Shown here piece by piece: positions 49,381 through 56,658 of a stretch of DNA of 62,141 nt. Source of the stretch: Candidatus Aenigmatarchaeota archaeon (lineage in GTDB: Archaea > Aenigmatarchaeota > Aenigmatarchaeia > Aenigmatarchaeales > Aenigmatarchaeaceae); contig WVXN01000047.1 of the NCBI GenBank assembly GCA_011773475.1, positions 1,979-64,119 on the forward strand. Reading direction: 5' to 3'. The position numbers and the translations under genes are program-made. The notes beneath the pieces were generated by a model. That model was not told where the DNA came from. It worked only from the letters and a program-made list of their open reading frames with translations, and ran no database searches. How positions within the stretch are numbered: position 1 is the first letter of the stretch; each line of letters opens with the position of its first letter.

Positions 49381-49740
49381 ATGGGTAGTTCAAAAACCGA
49401 GGAACAATCATGGCATTCATGTAAAAGTTCAATCGGTTATTTACCAATTAAACTACATTTCTCACCTATTGAAGAAGGTGGCGAACCAACTCAATTAGAT
49501 CACAAGCCAGTCTATGTCGCTTTTAGTTGTAAAAGAAAAGAAGTCTTAGATTCAGGGGTTTATAACACAGCTATCATTCCTGTAAGCGATTCCCCTCTTG
49601 AAGTTGCACGACTTTTCAATCTATCAGATATGCTGAATAGGGTGCAGTTTGATGCAGAAAGCTTACAAAGATTAGAAAACAAAATTAGAAGGGGACTCGT
49701 AATTTGTAATTTTTGTAAATTTTACGAACAAAAGAAATAA
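49381..49740 (+). CDS. Hypothetical protein, 119 aa
   Basis: Soluble; begins MGSSKTEEQSWHSCKSS, and ends with VICNFCKFYEQKK (Cys pair). A beta-rich middle (PVYVAFSCKRKEVLDSGVYNTAIIPV). Start chosen at ATG 49381; a TTG-initiated longer form lies within the promoter. No recognised family. Confidence 0.55.
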   Translation: MGSSKTEEQSWHSCKSSIGYLPIKLHFSPIEEGGEPTQLDHKPVYVAFSCKRKEVLDSGVYNTAIIPVSDSPLEVARLFNLSDMLNRVQFDAESLQRLENKIRRGLVICNFCKFYEQKK

Positions 49741-49754
49741 CCCTTAAATCGTGA
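49741..49754 (+). promoter_or_regulatory. Type B promoter module CCCTTAAATCGTGA
   Basis: Begins at the base after the stop at 49738-49740. Followed by TTATTGCATATTTTAGAT and the ATG at 49773. Confidence 0.55.
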
Positions 49755-49772
49755 TTATTGCATATTTTAGAT

Positions 49773-50036
49773 ATGAAAAAGAAATACTATTGGATTATTG
49801 GGATTGTAATAATTGTCTTAATTTTGTTTTTCTATCCAAAAAACTGTGGAAACTGGGGAACAGCTATTGACCCAAATTTAACTTATAAAGAATGCACTTG
49901 CTTTGGTATAAAATACAGTGAACCTTTACTTGGTGGAGGTTATATTGATTGTTTTGGAATACCAATTTCATATTCTTGTTATAAACAATTCCCAAGTGAA
50001 ACTGGACTACAAAGAATAGATATTCCTTGTGATTAA
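49773..50036 (+). CDS. Secreted/anchored Cys-rich protein, 87 aa
   Basis: Signal anchor MKKKYYWIIGIVIIVLILFF, then an outer domain with seven Cys (NC, CTC, DC, SC, PC) that could form disulfides. The promoter, leader and N-terminus match the gene at 46044; the outer part is unrelated and longer. Nothing is known of its function. Confidence 0.6.
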   Translation: MKKKYYWIIGIVIIVLILFFYPKNCGNWGTAIDPNLTYKECTCFGIKYSEPLLGGGYIDCFGIPISYSCYKQFPSETGLQRIDIPCD

Positions 50037-50038
50037 GC

Positions 50039-50497
50039 ATGTCTGAAGAACTGAAAATAAGAATTCACGATTACCAGAAAATAGAAGAGAATCTTAAAAG
50101 ATTGGGAGCCAGATTTACTGAGGAGATCAATGTTGTTGATACCTATTTTAAACAGCCAGCTGGTGAGGTTCTTAAAATAACTGAGGATGATAGGGGAAAC
50201 TTCTTAGTTAATTTAAAATTAAAAGAAGGTAAGTTTCAGATCTTGAAGTATGAGAAGATTGATGATGTTGATGGTTTGAAAAAAGAATTAAATGATAAGT
50301 TTGGTGTGAAGTGTGTTTTGAAAAAGAAGAGAAGGTTTTTTGACTTTGAAGATTTTGTTATTAATATTAATTTGATTGAGGATGTTGGAGAGTTTCTCAT
50401 TGTTGAGGGAGAGAAAGTTTCTAGTGAGGTTATTAGTAGATTAGGTATTGAGAATCCTGAATATATTAGGGTTAGTTTTGATGAGTTGAAGAAGTGA
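50039..50497 (+). CDS. CYTH-domain protein (class IV adenylate cyclase / triphosphatase type), 152 aa
   Basis: Begins ELKIRIHDY (ExExK-like opening with Lys-x-Arg), VVDTYFKQP, VNLKLKEGK, YEKIDDVDGL and LKKKRRFFDFEDFVININLIEDVGEFLIVEGE, the tunnel-fold CYTH pattern with alternating charged residues. Acts on nucleoside or thiamine triphosphate in relatives. Starts 2 nt after the preceding stop. More G in codons than its neighbours. Confidence 0.85.
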   Translation: MSEELKIRIHDYQKIEENLKRLGARFTEEINVVDTYFKQPAGEVLKITEDDRGNFLVNLKLKEGKFQILKYEKIDDVDGLKKELNDKFGVKCVLKKKRRFFDFEDFVININLIEDVGEFLIVEGEKVSSEVISRLGIENPEYIRVSFDELKK

Positions 50498-50562
50498 TTT
50501 TAAATAATTTCATTATATCAATCCACACACCATTATAAATAATCCTATATAATATTAATTTC

Positions 50563-50841
50563 ATGAACATCAAAAAATTGGATATAATAAAATCTGATGA
50601 ACGCGGAACAATTTTTAACTGTGAAAAAATAAACTATCTAACAAGAAAAAAACACACCATTAGCTCAGACCACACTCATGCTGAAGGTGAGGAAATTTTC
50701 TTGGTTGAAGGAAAAATGGTATTAACAGTAGGAGATCAAACCAAAGAGGTTGAAGCTCCTATAAAAATAGACATTCCTCCTAATGTATACCACAAAATAA
50801 CTGCTCTTACAGATATAAGGATATTGTATTTCTACAAATAA
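50563..50841 (+). CDS. Cupin-domain protein, 92 aa
   Basis: Single small beta barrel: SDHTHAEGEEIFLVEGKMVLTVGD (metal ligands H.H....E, about residues 36-45) and IPPNVYHKITALTD (second motif His about 76). Possibly a sugar-binding or isomerase-type cupin. Stand-alone gene. Confidence 0.8.
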   Translation: MNIKKLDIIKSDERGTIFNCEKINYLTRKKHTISSDHTHAEGEEIFLVEGKMVLTVGDQTKEVEAPIKIDIPPNVYHKITALTDIRILYFYK

Positions 50842-50863
50842 TAGTTTATACTCCAGTCAAATC

Positions 50864-51232
50864 TTATATTTGGACACCTTCAATTTCTGAATGATTACTT
50901 AAAAATTGTTCTCCCATACGACGAATTGTTTCTCCAGCAAAATATCTTTTAACATGAGCTTCTCCCTCTTCTGTTTGTTTCTTAGCCCAACGACGTGGCA
51001 TATGAACTTTAAGTCTATCAAGACTTTTACTAACTTCTAATCTTGCTTTTTTTTCTTCGTATCCTTGTTGTCTAAGAAATTCTATAAATTCTTTTATACT
51101 TACTCCAGTTTTTCTTAAATCTTTGTTATCAATACATTGTTTTAGCAAATAAGTTACTAATTTTACATCAGTTTCAGAAAATCCATAAGGTGTTCCTTTT
51201 ACTATAGATTCTAATTCGCTTTCTATAAGTAA
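50864..51232 (-). CDS. Hypothetical protein without a standard start codon, up to 122 aa
   Basis: The frame is open from 51232 to the stop at 50864, but the only normal start is TTG 51148 (94 aa). The extra 28 residues (IESELESIVKGTPYGFSETDVKLVTY) look like real coding sequence and the shared 24-bp promoter at 51231-51254 sits just where the longer gene would begin. So the original start codon may be lost or non-standard. Basic, helical; EEKKARLEVSKSLDRLKVHMPRRWAKK suggests nucleic acid binding. Confidence 0.45.
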   Translation of the reverse strand, partial: LLIESELESIVKGTPYGFSETDVKLVTYLLKQCIDNKDLRKTGVSIKEFIEFLRQQGYEEKKARLEVSKSLDRLKVHMPRRWAKKQTEEGEAHVKRYFAGETIRRMGEQFLSNHSEIEGVQI

Positions 51233-51254
51233 TTAATTGATAGAAACAAATTTA
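51231..51254 (-). repeat. 24-bp promoter repeat, copy 2
   Basis: Exact match to 37619-37642, 13.6 kb away, in the same orientation relative to a minus-strand gene. Marks the right end of the run of recurrent promoter modules. Confidence 0.75.
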
Positions 51255-51262
51255 AGTCTTTA

Positions 51263-51799
51263 TCAAGAAAATAACTTTTCTAATCCTTTATTCTTAAGAA
51301 GTTTAACAGACTCTTTTAGCCATTGTGAAAAAATTTCAGGATTTTTCTCAATTTCAGATAAAAGTTCATTAAAACTAATCCATCTAGATCCATATGCAAC
51401 TTCAGGATTCATTCTTAATTCTCCATTATACTCTCCAATAATCAGAGCGCAATGTTCATTTTCACAACGTTCCTCATCCTGTTTAAAGTAATTGTATGAT
51501 CCTATTTTTTTAAGTTCCACATTTTCTATTCCCCATTCATCTCTTAAGCAACGCAATGCAGCTTCTATATAAGTCTCGTTTTTTCCGTCTACATGAAGAG
51601 GATGACTTGCAGCAGTTAGATCCCAAATCTTATCAAAAACTTTATGCTTCCTATGTTGCAAAAGAATTTTCTTATCTTTATTATAAATCAATATTACAAA
51701 GGCTCTGTGCCTCTTACCTTTTCCAGTGTGACAAACATTTCTTGGAGCATAACCTAGAATATTATCATTATCACCAACTAAAATCATGGTTTGTTCCAT
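51263..51799 (-). CDS. IPP-isomerase-like Nudix protein, 178 aa
   Basis: Matches type I isopentenyl-diphosphate isomerases along the chain: CHTGKGKRHRAFVILIYN, ILLQHRKHKVFDKIWDL, ASHPLH, ET..EAALRCLRDEWGI, YNYFKQDEERCENEHCALIIGEYNGEL. The residue before SHP, the catalytic Cys in IDI-1, is Ala here (TAASHPL), whereas the Glu in ENEH is kept. It may be a Nudix hydrolase or an inactive or altered isomerase. The only isomerase candidate in the window. Confidence 0.75.
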   Translation of the reverse strand: MEQTMILVGDNDNILGYAPRNVCHTGKGKRHRAFVILIYNKDKKILLQHRKHKVFDKIWDLTAASHPLHVDGKNETYIEAALRCLRDEWGIENVELKKIGSYNYFKQDEERCENEHCALIIGEYNGELRMNPEVAYGSRWISFNELLSEIEKNPEIFSQWLKESVKLLKNKGLEKLFS

Positions 51800-51907
51800 G
51801 AATCTTATCTTTTAATACTAATATTTAAATGTATAACTGCATTTACGAAATTGTCGAACTTGAAGAATTGCCAAAGACTTAAATTATTTATTTTCTTGAT
51901 ATTCAAT

Positions 51908-52426
51908 ATGAAGCTCCCAAAAATATTACCAGAGCATCTTGTTAAAACAGACATAGATATTGAAGACATTCCAAGAACCAGATTTGGTAGATCTGGTTAT
52001 GAGCTATTTAGATTAGCTATGAGATCAGTAAATTTATCTAAAAAATATCTACATAAATTTGATGATAGGTTGGTGTTCGACTTTAGAAACAGATATTTTC
52101 ATTTGTGGGTCATTGAAGGCAATGAAAAACCAAAACGTGAAGTTAGTAAAGAAGGGTGCGGCACTACACCAGCTAGGGTATGCGTAGGTGCTAACTACAT
52201 AGCTGCTTCAAGAGGATGGTTCGGAGAACCTGTTAAGATATGGGAGTTTTCAGAAGGAATACCTAAAATTAGATACAACGATGAAACGATGTTTCCCACA
52301 TTGAATTCAAGTGTTGTAACTAATTATTTTAAAAGAAGGATAGGAATAGATGTATTTGGTTATAATAAGAAAAGAGATACAATTAAACTAACATTCGTAC
52401 CAAGAGGAATTATACCCCCACAATAA
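51908..52426 (+). CDS. Hypothetical protein, 172 aa
   Basis: Unrecognised soluble protein, alpha/beta; begins MKLPKILPEHLVKTDIDIEDIPRTRFGRSGYELF. A central RYFHLWVIEGNEKPKRE strand pair is followed by GCGTTPARVCVGANYIAAS. A much longer in-frame reading upstream is rejected because the promoter (GACTTAAATTATT) lies inside it. Confidence 0.55.
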   Translation: MKLPKILPEHLVKTDIDIEDIPRTRFGRSGYELFRLAMRSVNLSKKYLHKFDDRLVFDFRNRYFHLWVIEGNEKPKREVSKEGCGTTPARVCVGANYIAASRGWFGEPVKIWEFSEGIPKIRYNDETMFPTLNSSVVTNYFKRRIGIDVFGYNKKRDTIKLTFVPRGIIPPQ

Positions 52427-52451
52427 AGTATTTAAATATTGTTTCCCTTCT

Positions 52452-52480
52452 CGACAATTATCTTATTTTTAAAATTGTCG
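52452..52480. promoter_or_regulatory. Inverted repeat CGACAATT-13-AATTGTCG
   Basis: Perfect 8-nt arms, 52452-52459 and 52473-52480, ending 40 nt before ATG 52521 and just upstream of a TATA-like GTTTATATTT (about 52489-52498). The half site TTGTCG also occurs in the dyad at 18045 and near 51853 (AATTGTCGAAC) and 26971. Candidate operator. Confidence 0.45.
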
Positions 52481-52520
52481 TAGTCATGTTTATATTTCAA
52501 CTATGTAATATTTTTTGTTA

Positions 52521-52790
52521 ATGGCAGTTAAAGTTTATGGTCAGACAAAAAAATACAGTGTTAGAGATCCAACAAGAAAATTAGAAATGCTTATTCCTTG
52601 TGGAATAGTTGGTGGAGAAATTAGGAATTATCCTAAAGCAGATTTTATTTTAAAAAGAGTTTTGAAAGTTGAAACTGCAGATAATTTAGCAGAGATTATG
52701 GCTTCAGTTAGTCTTGCTGGAAATCTTGCTGCATTAAGCATGTTATCAACAATTGGATTGGAAGAAGGTCATCAGCCACATAGAAGATAA
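52521..52790 (+). CDS. Stand-alone HMG-CoA-reductase C-terminal-like protein, 89 aa
   Basis: From about residue 25 it follows the C-terminal part of class II HMG-CoA reductases: IPCGIVGGEIRNYP (as in LPLALGLVGGATKTHP), LKVETADNLAEIMASVSLAGNLAALSML (as in MGV..A.ELAE..AAVGLAQNLAALRAL) and GLEEGHQPHR (as in EGIQAGHMALHAR, holding the catalytic His). The large and small domains of the enzyme are missing and no other part is in the window. It starts cleanly at ATG behind a TATA box and dyad, so it is expressed as a small protein rather than a random remnant. Confidence 0.6.
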   Translation: MAVKVYGQTKKYSVRDPTRKLEMLIPCGIVGGEIRNYPKADFILKRVLKVETADNLAEIMASVSLAGNLAALSMLSTIGLEEGHQPHRR

Positions 52791-52832
52791 AACCTTTTAA
52801 ATAATTCTAAAATTAATTATTCTCTGATACTT

Positions 52833-54548
52833 ATGATTAGGCAACCTATTGTAGTAACTATTGGTCATGTAGACCATGGAAAAACAACTTTGCTAGACAA
52901 GATTAGAAAAACCGCTGTTCAGTCAAAGGAAGCAGGAGGAATAACGCAAGCAATAGGTGCAACAGAAATCCCAATTGATGTTGTAAAAAGAATATGTGGA
53001 CCTCTTTTAGAAAAATTAAAAATTAGTATAACTATTCCGGGTCTGTTGTTCATAGACACTCCTGGTCACGAGGCATTCACATCAATAAGAAAAAGAGGAT
53101 CTTCAATTGCAGACCTAGCAATCTTGGTTATTGATATAAACGAAGGATTCCAAGCACAAACAGAAGAGTCATTGCAATTTTTAAAAGAATTTAAAACTCC
53201 TTTTTTTGTAGCAGCAACAAAAATTGATAGAATAGAAGGCTGGATTCAAAACCAAGGAGAATGCTTCTTAGACAGTTTTGAAAAACAACCGGACTGGGTC
53301 AAACAAAAGTTTGATGAAAAATTCTACAAATTAGTTGGACAATTGTCAGAAAGAGGTTTTGAATGCGAAAGATTTGATAGAGTAACAGACTTTAAGAAAA
53401 CAGTTTCAATTGTTCCTTGTTCTGGAATAACTGGGGAAGGTGTTGCTGAATTGTTAGTTGTTTTAGCTGGATTGGCCCAGACATTTCTTAAAGAACAATT
53501 AGAAGTTTCCAGAGGAGTAGGCAGAGGATCCATTTTAGAAGTTAAAGAATTACGAGGACTGGGGACAACAATTGATGTTATTCTTTATGATGGAGAAATA
53601 AAAAAAGGAGACTGGATAATAATCGGAGGAAAAAAACCAATTGTTACAAAAATAAAGGCTTTGTTGAAACCAAGACCATTAAAAGAAATAAGAGTTGAAA
53701 AAAGATTTGAGAACATTGATTATGTCACTGCTGCTGCAGGAATAAAAATTGCAGCACCTGATCTAGAAAATGTAATTGCAGGGAGCCCTCTGGCTAGTGT
53801 GCATGAAGGAGGCCAGATAGAAGAATTGAAAAAGGAATTACAGGCTGCTATAGGAGAAATAGAATTTGAAAAAACAGGGGAAGGTATAATTCTTAAAGCA
53901 GATAATCTAGGAAGTCTGGAAGCACTAATAGGAATTTTCAAAACTAGAGTTTCTATTAAAAAGGCTGAAATAGGAAAAGTCCTAAGAAAAGATGTTATTG
54001 AAATAGAAACTGTTAAAGACAGAATGAAAAAAATTATAATTGCTTTTAATGTTGATGTTGATGAAACAGCAGCAAAAGAAGCCGAAGATAAGTCACTAAA
54101 GATTTTACAAAACAACATAATCTATAAACTCACTGAAGGTTATGACGAATTTGTTAAAGAAGAAAAAGAAAAAATCAAACTAGAAAAATTGGAAACCATA
54201 ACTTTGCCAGCCAAGATTAAGATTCTTCCAGGACATACATTTCATGTTTCCCATCCTGCAATTGTTGGGATAGAAGTTTTAGCTGGAACAATAAAAAATG
54301 GTTATAAGTTAAAAAAGAATGAAAAAGAGATTGGAGAAATAAAAGCAGTGCAGTCGGAAGGGGCGTCTGTGGAAAAAGCTGTTGCAGGTGACAAGGTTGC
54401 TATTTCTATTGAGGGGCCAGTTGTTGGAAGACATGTAAGTGAGGGAGACGAGTTAACAACTATTTTAACTGAAAATGATTTGAAAGTTTTAAAAGAATTG
54501 GACATGAAAGAAGAGATTGAACTGGCAAAAGAGATTTTAAGTCGATGA
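52833..54548 (+). CDS. infB: Translation initiation factor aIF5B (IF2-like)
   Basis: GTPase for ribosomal subunit joining. G1 GHVDHGKTT (about residues 9-17), G3 DTPGHEAF (about 75-82), G4 TKID, then domain II, the helical domain III with LKADNLGSLEALIGI and domain IV with KILPGHTFHVSHPAIVGIEVLAG. No N-terminal extension and no intein; 571 aa is the typical archaeal length. Promoter CCTTTTAAATAATT lies about 35 nt upstream. Confidence 0.95.
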   Translation: MIRQPIVVTIGHVDHGKTTLLDKIRKTAVQSKEAGGITQAIGATEIPIDVVKRICGPLLEKLKISITIPGLLFIDTPGHEAFTSIRKRGSSIADLAILVIDINEGFQAQTEESLQFLKEFKTPFFVAATKIDRIEGWIQNQGECFLDSFEKQPDWVKQKFDEKFYKLVGQLSERGFECERFDRVTDFKKTVSIVPCSGITGEGVAELLVVLAGLAQTFLKEQLEVSRGVGRGSILEVKELRGLGTTIDVILYDGEIKKGDWIIIGGKKPIVTKIKALLKPRPLKEIRVEKRFENIDYVTAAAGIKIAAPDLENVIAGSPLASVHEGGQIEELKKELQAAIGEIEFEKTGEGIILKADNLGSLEALIGIFKTRVSIKKAEIGKVLRKDVIEIETVKDRMKKIIIAFNVDVDETAAKEAEDKSLKILQNNIIYKLTEGYDEFVKEEKEKIKLEKLETITLPAKIKILPGHTFHVSHPAIVGIEVLAGTIKNGYKLKKNEKEIGEIKAVQSEGASVEKAVAGDKVAISIEGPVVGRHVSEGDELTTILTENDLKVLKELDMKEEIELAKEILSR

Positions 54549-54552
54549 AAAT

Positions 54553-55287
54553 ATGATAGAATACTCCATCTTTTATATTATTTTAGCTATTATTAATGGA
54601 ATATTTGGACTAATAGTTGGAGCAGGTAATCTCCTAGTACCTGGTTTATTAGCTGTAGGTATACCAGCTCATACTGTTTTGGGTACAATCCGCTTATCTT
54701 TTTTAGGTGGTTCTTCAACATCTTCTTGGCGTTTCAAAATCAAGGGATATTTAAAGTTCCGAGAAGGTGTGCCTTTGATTTTTTCTTCTTTTTTTGCTTC
54801 AATTTTAGGAACTTTCTTTATTCTAAGCATTGCTGAAAGAATTGCAACATATCTTCTAGTTTCAATCATAATTATATCAGTTGTGCTTCTTTTATTTCGT
54901 AAAAAAATTGGAGTAAAAAGAGAAAAAAGAAAACATTCTACAGTTAACTTATTACTGATAGGTATAGGTTCTGGTTTTGTTAGCGGAGCATTCGGAATAA
55001 TGGGTGGTGCTGTTTCTGTTTTACCCCTAGTTTTTTTTGAACGATATACAATGAAGCAGGCTATTGCATTAAGTTCGATTCGAGGAATTGGAAGTCAAAC
55101 TGCAGCATTAATTGTTTTTGCATTAAATGGTGCTATTTTATGGGATGTTTCTTTAATGCTTTTAATAGGAGGAGTCATAGGTTCATTAGTGGGAGTTGAA
55201 ATTGCACATAAAATTCCAGAAAAAATTATAAAGTTCGCTTTCGCTTTTTCAACAATTTTATTAGCAATAAAAATTCTTTTCTTTTAA
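54553..55287 (+). CDS. TauE/SafE-family sulfite/sulfonate exporter-like permease, 244 aa
   Basis: Seven to eight transmembrane helices with the paired family repeats INGIFGLIVGAGNLLVPGLLAVG (first repeat, about 14-36) and GFVSGAFGIMGGAVSVLPLVFF (second repeat, about 141-162), where the GxGGG-like turn is GIMGGA. Substrate unknown. Starts 4 nt after infB, so perhaps co-transcribed. Confidence 0.85.
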   Translation: MIEYSIFYIILAIINGIFGLIVGAGNLLVPGLLAVGIPAHTVLGTIRLSFLGGSSTSSWRFKIKGYLKFREGVPLIFSSFFASILGTFFILSIAERIATYLLVSIIIISVVLLLFRKKIGVKREKRKHSTVNLLLIGIGSGFVSGAFGIMGGAVSVLPLVFFERYTMKQAIALSSIRGIGSQTAALIVFALNGAILWDVSLMLLIGGVIGSLVGVEIAHKIPEKIIKFAFAFSTILLAIKILFF

Positions 55288-55291
55288 ATTG

Positions 55292-56017
55292 TTAAAATAT
55301 CTTAAAGCCCAGAATTAATAAGAACAATACTAATACAGGCTGATGAACAAGATAAATAATTAATGATTTTCTTCCCAAATATGTTAAAAATTTTACAAGA
55401 GATAAATTTGAGATGTTCTTTATTTTAAATCTTCTTTTTCCATTTTTGTATAAAAGATTTCCAAAATATATGCCCAACAAAGTAATACCAAACCATGGAA
55501 AGATCGGAAAGTAGTCAAATGTATAAAAGTATGTTGGGGTGAAGCCTAACCATAGAAGCCATGGAAAATCGAAAATAAAGTTCTTTAGATAAAAACCTAA
55601 AACAATAATTAATATTCCTAAGAAAAGATTCAATTTTTCAAATTTTAGGAAGAATTGTCCTAATATTATAGAAATTCCTATGAAATGAAGAATTCCAAAA
55701 ATTACAAAAACTTCAGGAAAGGTCAGAAATGTGATAACAGTTATTAGAATACCATAACCAAATATTTTCAGACCTCTTGAAAAATACTTTTTATATAATT
55801 TCCTCCTTTCCCATTTTTTAACTCTGCTATAGCTTATTGTTAATGACAAACCAACTAGGAAAATAAAAACCGCTGCAGCTAATCCAGGGAAAGCCATTCC
55901 TTCTTCAAAAAAATATATTCCAAGATAGAAAAGTGCGAAGGACCAGTTAAAAATTACCATTTTAATTATTGCAATTCCTCGTAAGAGATCAATTTCCCAA
56001 AACCTTTGTTTTTTCAT
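55292..56017 (-). CDS. DUF1624-like (HGSNAT-type acyltransferase-like) membrane protein, 241 aa
   Basis: N-terminal RFWEIDLLRGIAIIKMVIFNW (E.DLLRG motif of the HGSNAT/DUF1624 family), followed by six or seven hydrophobic segments, PWFGITLLGIYFG (family motif P W.G...G...G) and a C-terminal SLIIYLVHQPVL (Y..HQP). Relatives transfer acetyl groups across membranes. Convergent with the permease gene. Confidence 0.8.
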   Translation of the reverse strand: MKKQRFWEIDLLRGIAIIKMVIFNWSFALFYLGIYFFEEGMAFPGLAAAVFIFLVGLSLTISYSRVKKWERRKLYKKYFSRGLKIFGYGILITVITFLTFPEVFVIFGILHFIGISIILGQFFLKFEKLNLFLGILIIVLGFYLKNFIFDFPWLLWLGFTPTYFYTFDYFPIFPWFGITLLGIYFGNLLYKNGKRRFKIKNISNLSLVKFLTYLGRKSLIIYLVHQPVLVLFLLILGFKIF

Positions 56018-56063
56018 AGAGATTATTTAGTATTTATAGTTAAAAATAAAGATAAAAAAAGAA

Positions 56064-56552
56064 TTAAACACAAGCTCCATCGTAACAATTTGTTGTTGTA
56101 TTTGTATAACAGTTATAATCTGAGTAAAGAGGTTCAATTCCTGAACAATAATATTCTCTTAGAGTCATGCTAGTTAAGCAATAGTCTGTATGACTGTAAG
56201 GGTTCCCTTCAGAATATCCTGAGACTGTTCCCTTTACAGTTGGTGCAAATCCGAAATCAGTATCTGAGCAAGAATCTGGTTCTCCGCAATCTTCTGGACA
56301 TGTTTCTGAAGTTTCTCCACCTTCACAGACACCATCTCCACAATCAGTTTCATCATTATCATTCTTTGAATCACAACCAGTATCATTTGGCCAATCTATA
56401 TTACCATCTCCATCATTGTCTATTTCATCTCTGCATTCTTTTGGAGCTTTAGGAGCTCTTCCAGGAATTCCTCCTTTTGCTGCAATTGCTAACTGAACAA
56501 TTAAACCAATAGCCACTATGAATACTAATAAAGCAAGAATTTTTTTGTCCAT
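56064..56552 (-). CDS. Secreted calcium-repeat, Cys-rich protein, 162 aa
   Basis: Signal peptide (ILALLVFIVAIGLIVQLAIAA, cleaved near residue 25), then ECRDEIDNDGDGNIDWPNDTGC, a MopE/thrombospondin-3-like DxDxDG calcium loop; CGDGVCEGGETSETCPEDCG, a Cys-rich EGF-like module; and a C-terminal Cys-rich part. Cell-surface or secreted protein, common type in DPANN-like archaea. Confidence 0.75.
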   Translation of the reverse strand: MDKKILALLVFIVAIGLIVQLAIAAKGGIPGRAPKAPKECRDEIDNDGDGNIDWPNDTGCDSKNDNDETDCGDGVCEGGETSETCPEDCGEPDSCSDTDFGFAPTVKGTVSGYSEGNPYSHTDYCLTSMTLREYYCSGIEPLYSDYNCYTNTTTNCYDGACV

Positions 56553-56658
56553 TTTTAATATAATATAAATTAGCTTTATATATTTTTGTAGTGGATTATA
56601 ATTATTAAAATAACCCGGATATGTGCATTATAAGCAAAAACTGGGGAGGTGTAAAAAT

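Noticed and set aside
33153..51254. CRISPR array
   Set aside because: The repeats are few, irregularly spaced by 1-13 kb, lie at promoters and have no spacers between them; no cas genes are present.
33076..51262. Transposon or integrated virus as an explanation for the island
   Set aside because: No transposase, integrase, capsid, portal or terminase gene, no terminal inverted repeats, and no tRNA-derived attachment site are visible.
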